A stretch of 37,515 nt of DNA from a virus: IMG/VR virus record IMGVR_UViG_3300048997_000349, positions 1 through 37,515 of that record; one strand, given 5' to 3'. A model generated the notes under the pieces. The model worked only from the letters and a program-made list of their open reading frames with translations, was not told the DNA's origin and made no database searches. This document shows positions 7,677 through 15,436 of the stretch, piece by piece. Each line of letters begins with the position of its first letter. Within the stretch, counting starts at the first letter, position 1. Both the position numbers and the translations under genes were made by a program.

Positions 7677-9218
7677 CTACTTCGCAGGCCCTTTCGACTG
7701 CGTTGGCGTCGCCGGCTTCGATGTACGCGACCCGCCCGGGCCGGCGGCCGTGTTCGACGCTGGATTACCCCCGGCCGCGGCCGGCGCCGGCTGGAAGAAG
7801 CCCGTCCCTGAAAGCGGCTTGAACCCGGGCGGCGTGAGCTTCCCGGTGAGCACGATCGAAGCCTCGTCATCCTGCAGGAAGCCGTAAGACAGAAGCTCGA
7901 GCACACGACTCTGCTTCATCACCTTGAATGCTTCGAGCTCAGAGATCGGTCGAAGATCGATCGGCGCGTACTTGAATTCGACTGTCACGTCTTGGCCGAA
8001 GAGACGCACGGCGAGGGTAATCGCCTTGGAGTAAATCTCGTTCAGCTTCAACTGCACCGCGCCCTCGACGTTCTTCATGAAGATCAGCGTCTCGGATGAC
8101 GCGATATTCTGGCTGCCTGAACCGTGCCCGAGAATCGAGGGAAGCGTCTTCGCGCCGGTCGCAAGCTTCGCGTTCGCCATAGCGTCGAGAACTTCGTACT
8201 CTTTGCTGAGGGAGATGTTGCCGTTGTTCAGGAGATCAATCCCGAGCGTGTCGAAGTAAACGAGCGCGTCCTCAGGCTTCAAGCCATTCACGCGCGACTC
8301 AATATCCGCGACCATTGACGCCATGAAAGCAGTCAGCTTTTCCTGGTCGTGCAGGATTTCGGTCGGAATGCTTTTCTTGAACTTCTCCAGATCGATCTTC
8401 ACGCCCAAGCGCGGATGCACCGCGCGCTTTACGATCCGTCGAATGTCGTTCATGAACTCGGCAGCGAAAAGCACCGGCTGAATCGCTGACTCCAACGGGG
8501 ACGCGGAATATGCCTGTAGCAGATCCTGGTCAAGCGAGACGTAGAAGAAGGTCGGGATATCGAGATCAATCTGCTCGCCGCCGATGAACTGGATCGGCCT
8601 CAGCCACTGGGTATCCGGCGCAAACTTGATCTTCGTCGTAGAGACCGGCGCAAGTGTCCGCGGCAGCCGCGCCTTGTCGAGCACCAGCTCAATCGCACAG
8701 GAGCCGTTGAAAAGAAGCTCCTTGGCTAGCGATTCAGACACCGAGCGAATCGACCAGACGCCGGAAAATCCGTCGTCGTAGTTGCCCAGGATGTCCATGC
8801 GAACCATGATTTGCTGCGCAAGGTCCGTCGCGTCCCTGTTGAACGTGCCGTCCGGATCCCGCGCCACCACGGTGTAGGTATCCGTGATCGCCGTGCGCAG
8901 GTAGGCGTTGACCGCCGCGGAAAGATCCGGACTGGCGGCCGCGAAATCGCGGATGATCTGCTTGGTGGTCGCGCCGCTGCGCAGCGTCGTAATGTCGACG
9001 CCAGCAAGGCGGCGGTCCTGCTCGGGGAGCGGGGTATCCGCGGGATTCGCCGTCGTCAGGTGCGACGGGATCGACTGCTGACCCTTCGGTGCCTTGGGTA
9101 TAGGCGCCGGCGGAAGCTTGCTGCCCGCGCCACCGCCTGACGTGGTACTCGTCACCGGACCTTTGGCGGCAAGAAGCCGCGACCCTAGCCCAATAAGGGA
9201 ATCCAACCAGCCGGGCAT
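7677..9218 (-). CDS. Portal protein
   Basis: The product has 513 residues, a typical portal length. Family-like features are a Gly/Pro-rich N-terminal tail, RRLAGVDITTLRSGATTKQ, a wing region with FYVSLDQDLLQAYSASPLE, the helix FAAEFMNDIRRIVKRA, and a C-terminal Pro/Ala-rich tail after residue 470. The portal forms the dodecameric ring at the capsid vertex through which the terminase drives DNA. It follows the large terminase gene and has its own operator-controlled promoter at 9242-9282. Confidence 0.85.
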   Translation of the reverse strand: MPGWLDSLIGLGSRLLAAKGPVTSTTSGGGAGSKLPPAPIPKAPKGQQSIPSHLTTANPADTPLPEQDRRLAGVDITTLRSGATTKQIIRDFAAASPDLSAAVNAYLRTAITDTYTVVARDPDGTFNRDATDLAQQIMVRMDILGNYDDGFSGVWSIRSVSESLAKELLFNGSCAIELVLDKARLPRTLAPVSTTKIKFAPDTQWLRPIQFIGGEQIDLDIPTFFYVSLDQDLLQAYSASPLESAIQPVLFAAEFMNDIRRIVKRAVHPRLGVKIDLEKFKKSIPTEILHDQEKLTAFMASMVADIESRVNGLKPEDALVYFDTLGIDLLNNGNISLSKEYEVLDAMANAKLATGAKTLPSILGHGSGSQNIASSETLIFMKNVEGAVQLKLNEIYSKAITLAVRLFGQDVTVEFKYAPIDLRPISELEAFKVMKQSRVLELLSYGFLQDDEASIVLTGKLTPPGFKPLSGTGFFQPAPAAAGGNPASNTAAGPGGSRTSKPATPTQSKGPAK

Positions 9219-9241
9219 TCGTGTGCCTCTTTTTCTTCTTT

Positions 9242-9282
9242 TATGCCATCGTCATATTAACCGATAGGCGAGGAAAGCTCAA
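9242..9282 (-). promoter_or_regulatory. Late promoter with operator copy 6 before portal
   Basis: On the minus strand TTGAGC (9277-9282), 17 bp, TAATAT (9254-9259) form a good sigma70-type promoter. Operator TATGCCATCGTCATA (9242-9256) overlaps the -10 box exactly as at 7607. This pair of sites fixes the geometry of the operator relative to the promoter. Confidence 0.8.
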
Positions 9283-9301
9283 GCCGTCGCGTGCTTTGCG
9301 C

Positions 9302-11008
9302 CTAGTGCTCCACGTGGAACTTACCCAGGATTCCGGGCAACAAAATTGCGCTCGAGCCCACCGCCCGCATCTTCGAGGCGATCCAGCAGTAGAGGAGGGC
9401 GTGGTGAAAGTGGTCTTGCCCCTTCGCCGACTTCTGCCACACGTAGGCGATCTCCTTATCGGCCGTGAACTGCTTGATCCGCTTCATGTCCTGCAGGTGC
9501 TTGGTGACCGTCTCGCGGTTCTCGTCCGGCACGATCAGCCAGTTACCCCCGCGCACAAACTCCATGAAGCCGTCGAACGCCCGATTCCGGTTGACGTTGA
9601 CCTGGCGCTCGCGCTCCTCGCCGGCGTCGACGCTCTTCTCGTCCTCGCCGGCCTCGTCCTCGCCCTCGAGCTTCTTGATCGAGTACACCGCAAGGTTCGC
9701 TGAGCGCACGTACACGGCGCCGTAAAGGTTCGCGTCCTGGGCCTGCATCCGCATCAGGATGTCCGCGTACGGCTGCGAGTCGCAGACCGTCAGGCTGACC
9801 CGGAACTGCTTGGCGAGCTCCACGCGCCGCTCAAACAACCGCGCGAGTGGCACGACCTCGGTGTGGCGCGTCAGCATCCGCCCGTAAGGATCCACGCCCG
9901 ACACGACGATGTGGCACTGCAAACCGAGGTCGATACCCATCACGTTGACGAAGAACCCGACCATGCCCGCATGCCCGGCTTCGTAGCAGCGGTCGATCTC
10001 CTCCTTGCCGAGCGAGGTCTCCTTATCCTCCGCCGGCAGCCCCAAGCCAAAGTTCACGAAGTCGACGAAGCGGTCGTACTTCGTGGAGGTGAGGACCAAG
10101 TCCGCGGCACTGATGATCCGCGGCGCGTCGAACGGCTGGATCTGATACCCGGCGGGCTCGAAATTCTCGTCGGGATTTTCGCAAACCCAAGTTCGGTGCT
10201 CCGGCCCCAGGTCTGGCTCAAGGCCGCAGCCGGGGCAAAGGACCTTCGCTTCCTGCCAGCGCAGGTGTGGCAGACGGTCACGCGAGATTTCCTTCTTCTC
10301 GCCGCTGAAGCCTGGAATGTGGACGTGCTGAAAGTACGACGGCAGGAACCACTCGTTGCAGTGGCCGCACTTCGCCATATTGAAGAAGCGCCGGCTGACG
10401 TCCATCTCAGCCGAGATCCCGAACGCGCCCACCGTCGGCGTCGAGAATTTATACTTGAGCTTGTGCTTCGAGTGCGTCAGGCGAGACTCGTAGTTCGACG
10501 CGATCTGCAGGTCGGAGAAGTCCCACTCGTCGTGCATCAGCACGTCGGCCGGCACCGAGATCGCCGCGCTCTGGCCGATCGTGCCTTTGTAGTAGATGAA
10601 GCTCGTGCCGAACTGCTTGATCTGCATGTTGTCGGCGGTCGAGTTCAATGCTGCCTTCAGCTTCGGACTCGTCTGAACGGTCGGGTCAATACGCGTCTTG
10701 ACGAAGTTCTTCGCGAAGTCCGCGGTCGGCAGCGTGTAGATCGTCGTGGACGAGTCGAGAATGTTCGCAAGGGCGAGGCCGACGCGCGCAAACAGCTCGG
10801 AGATCCCTATCTGCGAGCACTTCCGGACGTTCTTCTCGCGGCTCGGGTCGGAAACGATGACCTCCTGAAACTCGTGGTCAAGGTACGAGTAAGGCTCGCC
10901 CTTCAAGAACGTGTTCTCCGTGATCCAGGTCGCCGCGGTGCGCAAGCTGTGCGAGCTCATCACCGAGGACTTGACGCGGTCGTAGTGGTCGGCGGCGGCG
11001 CGGTCCAT
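9302..11008 (-). CDS. Terminase large subunit, GpA family
   Basis: The product has 568 residues from the ATG at 11008, which overlaps the upstream stop as TAATG. An ATPase domain is suggested by VRKCSQIGISELFARV (residues 61-76, at the place of the lambda gpA KSARVGYSK box, without a classical GKT) and by a Walker B-like DVLMHDEWD (Asp160-Glu161). A zinc pair follows (CGHC at 214-217, CPGC at 258-261). The nuclease domain begins near GIDLGLQ (Asp360). The enzyme packages and cuts concatemeric DNA. It is the last gene of the packaging operon. Confidence 0.88.
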   Translation of the reverse strand: MDRAAADHYDRVKSSVMSSHSLRTAATWITENTFLKGEPYSYLDHEFQEVIVSDPSREKNVRKCSQIGISELFARVGLALANILDSSTTIYTLPTADFAKNFVKTRIDPTVQTSPKLKAALNSTADNMQIKQFGTSFIYYKGTIGQSAAISVPADVLMHDEWDFSDLQIASNYESRLTHSKHKLKYKFSTPTVGAFGISAEMDVSRRFFNMAKCGHCNEWFLPSYFQHVHIPGFSGEKKEISRDRLPHLRWQEAKVLCPGCGLEPDLGPEHRTWVCENPDENFEPAGYQIQPFDAPRIISAADLVLTSTKYDRFVDFVNFGLGLPAEDKETSLGKEEIDRCYEAGHAGMVGFFVNVMGIDLGLQCHIVVSGVDPYGRMLTRHTEVVPLARLFERRVELAKQFRVSLTVCDSQPYADILMRMQAQDANLYGAVYVRSANLAVYSIKKLEGEDEAGEDEKSVDAGEERERQVNVNRNRAFDGFMEFVRGGNWLIVPDENRETVTKHLQDMKRIKQFTADKEIAYVWQKSAKGQDHFHHALLYCWIASKMRAVGSSAILLPGILGKFHVEH

Positions 11009-11304
11009 TACGGCCGCCTCGAGCGCAGCGCGGCCTTGGCCGTGAAGAACAGCCGTCCTGCCCAATAGATCGGCCAGAACAACCGGGCGAGGCCTTTATG
11101 AGGCGGCTTCGCGCGCAGCGCGGGTCGATTGATGTGCACCTCGATCTGCGCTGCCGTGCAGCCCCAGTCGCACGCGCAGCGCGGGAAGGTGCAGGGCACG
11201 CGCAGCTTAGGGAACTTGGCCGAGCAGGTCGGGCAGCGCCTGCCTATGTAACCGCCACAGCCGATGTCGGTCTTGATGTACCCGGAACCATCGCAGCACT
11301 TCAC
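11008..11304 (-). CDS. Cys-rich zinc-binding protein, 98 aa
   Basis: The start GTG at 11304 overlaps the upstream stop (GTGA) and is preferred to the ATG at 11325 inside the previous gene. The N-terminal half is Cys-rich: KCCDGSGYIKTDIGCGG, then RRCPTC and a cluster PCTFPRCACDWGC. It looks like a DnaJ-type or treble-clef zinc fold. A hydrophobic stretch (LARLFWPIYWAGRLFF) and a basic tail end the protein. It lies between another Cys-rich gene and the large terminase. A role in packaging or nucleic-acid binding is inference. Confidence 0.65.
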   Translation of the reverse strand: MKCCDGSGYIKTDIGCGGYIGRRCPTCSAKFPKLRVPCTFPRCACDWGCTAAQIEVHINRPALRAKPPHKGLARLFWPIYWAGRLFFTAKAALRSRRP

Positions 11305-11546
11305 GGCCGCCACCGCTGGCCGCACGGCACGCAGGTGTTGAAGCCCTGCGCGCCGCCGCCGAAGCGAAAGTCGATCCCGCCCTTACAGCCCTTCGGGCAC
11401 GCCACCGGCTTTCCTAGTGGGTTGCGGCGCAGTTCCATAAGCTGCCGCTCGATGCCTTGGGCCACCTCAAGGTCCACGACGTAGTGCGGATCGGAGAGGC
11501 TGCCCATGTTGTGCTTCATGGCGTCCGAGACCGGCGTGTCGCTCAT
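11301..11546 (-). CDS. Small zinc-ribbon protein, 81 aa
   Basis: The ATG at 11546 overlaps the upstream mini-gene stop (ATGA). The C-terminal third has CPKGC and CVPCG pairs, a zinc ribbon; the N-terminal part (LEVAQGIERQLMEL) is helical. The family is not recognised. Tight coupling to both neighbours places it in the packaging operon. Confidence 0.65.
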   Translation of the reverse strand: MSDTPVSDAMKHNMGSLSDPHYVVDLEVAQGIERQLMELRRNPLGKPVACPKGCKGGIDFRFGGGAQGFNTCVPCGQRWRP

Positions 11547-11632
11547 GGCGTCACCGGCGATACGCCCGTCGGCGGCACGCGCGGGCCGCGCAGCGCGCTC
11601 TCGAGCGCGAGGTAGAGGGCGTACAGGGTCAT
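11543..11632 (-). CDS. Mini-gene, 29-aa peptide
   Basis: The peptide begins MTLYALYLALESAL. Its ATG overlaps the stop of the upstream gene (ATGA) and its TGA overlaps the start of the downstream gene (ATGA). This exact fit at both ends argues that it is translated. The first 14 residues could form a hydrophobic helix. Function is unknown; it may simply couple translation of its neighbours. Confidence 0.5.
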   Translation of the reverse strand: MTLYALYLALESALRGPRVPPTGVSPVTP

Positions 11633-12135
11633 TTCGCCCCCGGCGCCGCGATGTTCGACAGGGCGCGCTCGTAGAGCTCGAAGAAGCGCGTCTGCTGTGC
11701 CTCCGGAAACTCCTTCAGCGTGCGGATCAGCGCGCCCTCGATCGCCTTCACGCGCTCGGCGGAGTAGAGCGCCTTCTGCATCTTGATGAGCTGGTCGAGG
11801 ATCGCCGTGCACGAGTTCGCTACCTGCGCGCGCTGGTTCGCCGGCGTCTTGTCGTCCTTGATCACGTCGTCGTACAGGCCCTTCGTGCGCGCGAACTGCA
11901 GCAAAACCTCCTCTTCGAGGTCCAGCTCCGAGAGCGAGCGCGCCGGCAGGTGTGAATCGACCGCCGCGCGCAGCTCGAGCAGCTCGGCAAGGGTCATCGT
12001 CGCGAGGGCGCCGATCGTCGACGCGGCGCCAGCGGGCCGAATCGGCTGGTTCAGCTTGGAGGCGTCGAAAAGGCTAGATCCACCCGTTTTTGCCGGCGTT
12101 TCGAACAAAACGCCCGGCTTTTTAGTGTTTTCCAT
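11629..12135 (-). CDS. Helical packaging-region protein, terminase small-subunit candidate
   Basis: The product has 168 residues. After a disordered N-terminus (residues 1-40) the protein is nearly all helical: LAELLELRAAVDSHL, VLLQFARTKGLYDDVI, NQRAQVANSCTAILDQLIKMQ and AIEGALIRTLKEFPE. Similar helical proteins lie before GpA-type terminases and are sometimes annotated as small terminase subunits. It lacks an evident helix-turn-helix, unlike its upstream neighbour. Which of the two is the true small subunit is open. Confidence 0.5.
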   Translation of the reverse strand: MENTKKPGVLFETPAKTGGSSLFDASKLNQPIRPAGAASTIGALATMTLAELLELRAAVDSHLPARSLSELDLEEEVLLQFARTKGLYDDVIKDDKTPANQRAQVANSCTAILDQLIKMQKALYSAERVKAIEGALIRTLKEFPEAQQTRFFELYERALSNIAAPGAK

Positions 12136-12139
12136 CGGT

Positions 12140-12505
12140 TTATCGCGATTTCCGGCGCGGTTTGCGCGATTTCCGAGGCTTTTTGCTCGGTTTCGAGAGC
12201 TTTTTGACCCATCTCATGATGGTTCTCTCGCTGCAGCCGGCGTTGATCGCTGCGTCTGCGACGTCCTGGTTGCCGTCGATCACGACCTGCGCGTTGTCGC
12301 GCCGCATGGAGCGCCGCTCTTCGGCCTCCGCATGGGCAAGGTCTCGCTCCTCGGCTGCCGCGCTCATCGGGCGCTGCACGCCATGCGCGAGCATCAGGCG
12401 ATTCACCTGCCGAACACCGACCTTCAGGGCGCGCGCGGCGGCGCGCCGGCTGGTCTTGCCCTTGGCGATGCGGCGCATCACAGCGGCCAGGCTGCGCTTG
12501 GTCAT
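12140..12505 (-). CDS. Helix-turn-helix DNA-binding protein, small terminase candidate
   Basis: The product has 121 residues from the ATG at 12505, overlapping the upstream stop (ATGA). Two helix-turn-helix-like units are visible, at residues 6-34 (TSRRAAARALKVGVRQVNRL) and about 78-100 (VADAAINAGCSERTIMRWV). A strongly basic tail of Lys, Arg, Ser and Pro follows. Small terminase subunits recognise the packaging site through such domains. The order metallophosphoesterase, HTH, helical protein, large terminase supports a packaging role. Confidence 0.55.
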   Translation of the reverse strand: MTKRSLAAVMRRIAKGKTSRRAAARALKVGVRQVNRLMLAHGVQRPMSAAAEERDLAHAEAEERRSMRRDNAQVVIDGNQDVADAAINAGCSERTIMRWVKKLSKPSKKPRKSRKPRRKSR

Positions 12506-14061
12506 GCGCGCCACTGCGTGCCGATGCAGTTCACGAGCGAACGCTTGCCGTTCCGGTAGCCCATGATGTGCGTGTTCAGCCAGGAGCTCGGGCCGCCGCC
12601 GCTGTACTCGAGGGGGCCCGTCGACGTACCCGCGCGCCACGCGCCGCCCTCAATCCCCGGTGAATGGCCGTGGCCCGTGTTCGTCCGCGCGCCGACCTTG
12701 TCGAACTGCAGCAGCGTGCCGCGCGTGCCGTTCGCACCCTCGTGGCCGTGGAAGCCGTTGTCGATCCCCTTGATCATGTAGCTCTCGCCGGTGCCAAGGA
12801 ACCGAACGCGGGAGACGGACTTCAGCCACTTCTGGCCCCACATCTTGAACGGGTCGAGCGTCTCCGCGCCGACCGACGTCATCTGCGCCGCCTCGGTCAT
12901 CGCAAGGGCAGTGCGCAGGTAGAACGTCGCGTTGACCGGATCCGTCTTCCAGTCCGCCTCCCTGACCCAGCGCGCAAGCGCGTCTGGATGGTTCGACTTC
13001 ACGACGATCGACTCGACGCCGACCGGCGTGTGCTTGTCCAGGAATGCGAAAGTTTTCCGCAGCCCCGCCTCGACGTCGTCCATGCCGGCGCGCTGCTTGG
13101 CGATCTGCGTAAACGGATTGCCGCGGTGATGGTGGTTGCGCGAGTAGAAATCGTGCAGGTCGTGCCACACCAGCTTCTTCGGCTTCAGCGTCGGCACGAT
13201 GCCGCCCTTGCCAAACGTCGCGGTTACGACGTCGGGCGACACGAACTCCTCGTGCGTGTCGCCCATCGTCAGCGCCTCGAGCCGTATCCCGCTCTCGACT
13301 CTGTCGCCGTCGTATTCGGTGTCGAGGTCGATGAAGGAGCCGTCCTTCATCATGTTGATCTGGCGCATGTGAAAGGTGTCGCCGTCGAGCTCGACGACGC
13401 ACGCGCCGAAGGTGTGATGGAACTCACCCTTCTTGCCCGCCTTCGCTTGCACGTAATTCTTCTGCGTGATTGCGCACGACGTCGTAAGGATCTTCGGCAG
13501 ACTCGCCTGCGGTGTCGGCACGCACTTCAACTGCAGTTTCGGGTGGCCGATGATCGCGGACTGCCGACCCGAGATCGTCTCGAAGCCCTGCAGCGGCGAC
13601 GTGGCCGTGGGCTGCGTCATGATGTCGCCGAGGATCATCAGGTGCTTGTTCAGGCTGTGCCGGCGGTTGTACAGGTGCGGCATCAGCTCGGCCGTCCACC
13701 AATCGTCGGCTTGGTTCTTCTCCGTCCATTGCGACGTGGCGTTCTTGTAGCGGTACGGGATGACGAGCAGCAGCGCGTCTCGCACCTTGCAGTAGTTGAG
13801 CAGGCTCTTCAGACCTGGCCCGAACCCCGGCGTCGCGTTCTGCGCGGAGGTGATGACGACGCGCGTTGCCTTGAGTAGTCGCTCGTGCAGCCGGGCAACG
13901 AGCTTCTTGTCGATGCCTTCGGCCTGCACGCTTTCCTTGCCGATCGGCTGTGTGCCGCCCCAGTCCTTGCAGCTCTGGCACTTCCAGCGCTGCGCGTTCT
14001 CGTGCGCCGTGCCGTCCTTGACCAGCTTCTCGCTACCGCACTTCGGGCATTTGATCGGCAA
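12502..14061 (-). CDS. Zinc-ribbon metallophosphoesterase
   Basis: The product has 519 residues. An N-terminal zinc ribbon has Cys5, Cys8, Cys28 and Cys31. The C-terminal half shows the calcineurin-like phosphoesterase series: GDTH (Asp268, His270), HDLHD (Asp301, Asp304; first Gly replaced by His), SNH (Asn357, His358), FHGH (His438/His440) and GHGHSPG (His464, His466). Such enzymes bind two metals and cleave phosphodiester or phosphomonoester bonds. The substrate here is unknown; the zinc ribbon suggests nucleic acid. It is the first gene of the packaging operon, behind the operator at 14080-14094. Confidence 0.68.
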   Translation of the reverse strand: MPIKCPKCGSEKLVKDGTAHENAQRWKCQSCKDWGGTQPIGKESVQAEGIDKKLVARLHERLLKATRVVITSAQNATPGFGPGLKSLLNYCKVRDALLLVIPYRYKNATSQWTEKNQADDWWTAELMPHLYNRRHSLNKHLMILGDIMTQPTATSPLQGFETISGRQSAIIGHPKLQLKCVPTPQASLPKILTTSCAITQKNYVQAKAGKKGEFHHTFGACVVELDGDTFHMRQINMMKDGSFIDLDTEYDGDRVESGIRLEALTMGDTHEEFVSPDVVTATFGKGGIVPTLKPKKLVWHDLHDFYSRNHHHRGNPFTQIAKQRAGMDDVEAGLRKTFAFLDKHTPVGVESIVVKSNHPDALARWVREADWKTDPVNATFYLRTALAMTEAAQMTSVGAETLDPFKMWGQKWLKSVSRVRFLGTGESYMIKGIDNGFHGHEGANGTRGTLLQFDKVGARTNTGHGHSPGIEGGAWRAGTSTGPLEYSGGGPSSWLNTHIMGYRNGKRSLVNCIGTQWRA

Positions 14062-14079
14062 TTTTGTTCTTCTTATTGT

Positions 14080-14094
14080 TATGCCAACGTCATA
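14080..14094 (-). promoter_or_regulatory. Late operator copy 7 (TATGCCAACGTCATA), packaging operon
   Basis: The motif lies 19 bp before the ATG at 14061. On the minus strand TAGAAT directly precedes it, the same -10 and operator arrangement as at 14814-14834. A matching -35 is poor. It would control the whole operon from 14061 to the large terminase. Confidence 0.65.
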
Positions 14095-14127
14095 ATTCTA
14101 CATGAGGACATCTCTCATAGCTAGAGA

Positions 14128-14793
14128 TTAATTAGGCATCTCCGGCCACACCTTGTTACTCTTGAGATTGTTTTCCTCGGCCGAGATCACCTGAAGATTG
14201 TTGCTAACGTGCAGTCCGGAAACCAGCCGGCTGCGCAACGGGACGATGTGATCCACCTGATACGGCCGTCCAAGCAGACCTGTCATCATCTCGGCGAGCG
14301 CGTAAACATCTTCGATCGCCTTGTGGTCAGCCCACGCTGGTGTGGCGCGCAGTTTGGAGGCATGTCTTCGCATTGACCACGCTGCGATTTTGGCGCGGTT
14401 TTTCTTTGCCCAACGACGGGCTAGAGCCCTCAAATACTCCGGGTCATCTCTTCGCTTCGCCGAAAGCCAGGCGCGCGACTGCGCCTTGGCCTTCTCCCTT
14501 TTTGCGGGGTCGCTGTAGTTCCTTTTGTGGTATTCACGCTTGTAGGCTCTTTGCGCAACCTTTTGCTCAGAGGTGGTTGGTTTTGGCTTGACTCCCGCGG
14601 CCTTGCGCCGCCGGTAGTACGCGCGCTGCTTTTCCTTAAGAGCCGGAGTCTTCTTGTTTTTCGTGTACCACTTACGAACCCGCTCTTGGCAGGCAGACTT
14701 ATTCGCGTCCCTGTAGGCCTTCTGCTGCTCGAGTATCTCGTCACGCTTTGCGTAATAACGAGCGAGCTGCGGAGACATCTGTTTCTCGGGCAT
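14128..14793 (-). CDS. HNH endonuclease
   Basis: The product has 221 residues. The C-terminal 45 residues hold an HNH core: YQVDHIVPLRS, then LHVSNNLQVISAEENNLKSN, where Asp-His, the middle Asn and the last Asn are the expected catalytic and structural residues. The N-terminal 150 residues are very basic with repeated Lys/Arg/Tyr-rich helices, likely DNA-binding. HNH nucleases beside terminase genes help DNA packaging in several phages, but a free-standing homing-type enzyme is also possible. It has its own promoter and operator. Confidence 0.85.
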   Translation of the reverse strand: MPEKQMSPQLARYYAKRDEILEQQKAYRDANKSACQERVRKWYTKNKKTPALKEKQRAYYRRRKAAGVKPKPTTSEQKVAQRAYKREYHKRNYSDPAKREKAKAQSRAWLSAKRRDDPEYLRALARRWAKKNRAKIAAWSMRRHASKLRATPAWADHKAIEDVYALAEMMTGLLGRPYQVDHIVPLRSRLVSGLHVSNNLQVISAEENNLKSNKVWPEMPN

Positions 14794-14813
14794 TTGTATG
14801 CCTCTTTTTGTAG

Positions 14814-14857
14814 TATGCCAACGGCATAATTCTACGCGTTCCTTATAAAAGTTTCAA
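14814..14857 (-). promoter_or_regulatory. Late promoter with operator copy 8 before HNH gene
   Basis: On the minus strand TTGAAA (14852-14857), 17 bp, TAGAAT (14829-14834) make a strong promoter. The perfect-half operator TATGCCAACGGCATA (14814-14828) follows immediately, covering the likely start point, which suits repression. Confidence 0.8.
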
Positions 14858-14972
14858 AATAGTTTCCAGATTTCAAAATTTCGCGGAACGGACCTGGGCG
14901 CACCCCAGGCGCTTTACCTCCAATAAAGTGTACCCGTCAGCCTGCCCGGCAACGCTGGCGGCACCCTCCCTT

Positions 14973-14988
14973 TTGTTCCCGGGAACAA
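14973..14988 (+). repeat. Start-associated palindrome, copy 1 (perfect)
   Basis: TTGTTCCCGGGAACAA lies 14 bp upstream of the -35 box of the first plus-strand promoter. It is the only copy with no ribosome site after it, which points to a DNA-level function. Confidence 0.85.
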
Positions 14989-15002
14989 TCGCACGCATCC
15001 TA

Positions 15003-15041
15003 TTGACGTCCCCTCATTGCGTAGCTTATGCTGTTGTCATA
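15003..15041 (+). promoter_or_regulatory. First plus-strand promoter with operator copy 9
   Basis: TTGACG (15003-15008) and TATGCT (15027-15032, 18-bp spacing; TTATGC at 17 bp) form a promoter. A divergent member of the late operator family, TATGCTGTTGTCATA (15027-15041), covers the -10 box. The same regulator may thus act on both arms. Confidence 0.65.
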
Positions 15042-15084
15042 CGTTGCAGCGACAGCGTTACTAACTGTGAAGAGGTCAACCACC

Positions 15085-15333
15085 ATGCACTACTCCCGTT
15101 ACCTGCACCCGCATTCCGCAGCCTTCAAGCGCGCGCGCAGGCAAGCGGTCTGCGGCGCGGTCAGCCTTGCGGGCAGCGCCGTTGCAACCATCATGTTCCT
15201 TGCGTTTGCCTACGTGCACGACACAGCGCCCGACACGGCCAACGCGCTAGCGGCGCAGCTTGCGCTGCTGGCCGGTAGCGTTGCCTCTGTCGTGCTCGCC
15301 TTCGTGGCGATCCTCGTAGGGCTGGAGCGGTAG
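15085..15333 (+). CDS. Small membrane protein, 82 aa
   Basis: The ATG at 15085 has a GAAGAGG ribosome site; an in-frame ATG at 15028 lies inside the promoter and is rejected. A basic N-terminus (FKRARRQ) is followed by two hydrophobic segments at about residues 22-44 and 57-79, joined by a short polar loop with HDTAPDTAN. It should be an inner-membrane hairpin. As the first gene of the plus-strand arm it may be made very early. No family is recognised. Confidence 0.75.
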   Translation: MHYSRYLHPHSAAFKRARRQAVCGAVSLAGSAVATIMFLAFAYVHDTAPDTANALAAQLALLAGSVASVVLAFVAILVGLER

Positions 15334-15344
15334 AAATAAACTTT

Positions 15345-15411
15345 GTTGACCCCCTTGACAAGGGGTCAACGAACAGACGATACTGAGTCATCGCGTTGAA
15401 CTGTTCAACGC
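15345..15411 (+). promoter_or_regulatory. Promoter with two inverted repeats before the 177-aa gene
   Basis: TTGACA (15355-15360), 18 bp and GATACT (15379-15384) form a promoter. A 9-bp perfect inverted repeat, GTTGACCCC (15345-15353) and GGGGTCAAC (15362-15370), brackets the -35 box. A second palindrome with GCGTTGAA/TTCAACGC arms (15393-15411) stands just before the CAACTGTGAAGAGAGG leader, where other genes have the TTGTTCCCGGGAACAA element. Confidence 0.7.
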
Positions 15412-15436
15412 ACCAACTGTGAAGAGAGGAAACACC

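Larger units (their letters stand above)
14794..15084. other. Divergent control region between late and early genes
   Basis: The stretch carries no gene. It holds the minus-strand HNH promoter, an AT-rich segment (14840-14882), a hairpin with CCTGGG/CCCAGG arms near 14898-14914, palindrome copy 1 (14973-14988) and the plus-strand promoter at 15003-15041. Both repeat families of the genome meet only here, so it is a candidate genetic switch. Confidence 0.6.

Noticed and set aside
9863-11068. Plus-strand 401-codon frame
   Set aside because: It is antisense to the large terminase, which has clear motifs.
15028-15084. Upstream ATG for the 82-aa membrane protein
   Set aside because: It lies within the -10/operator sequence, so it cannot be in the mature transcript; the ATG at 15085 has a good ribosome site.
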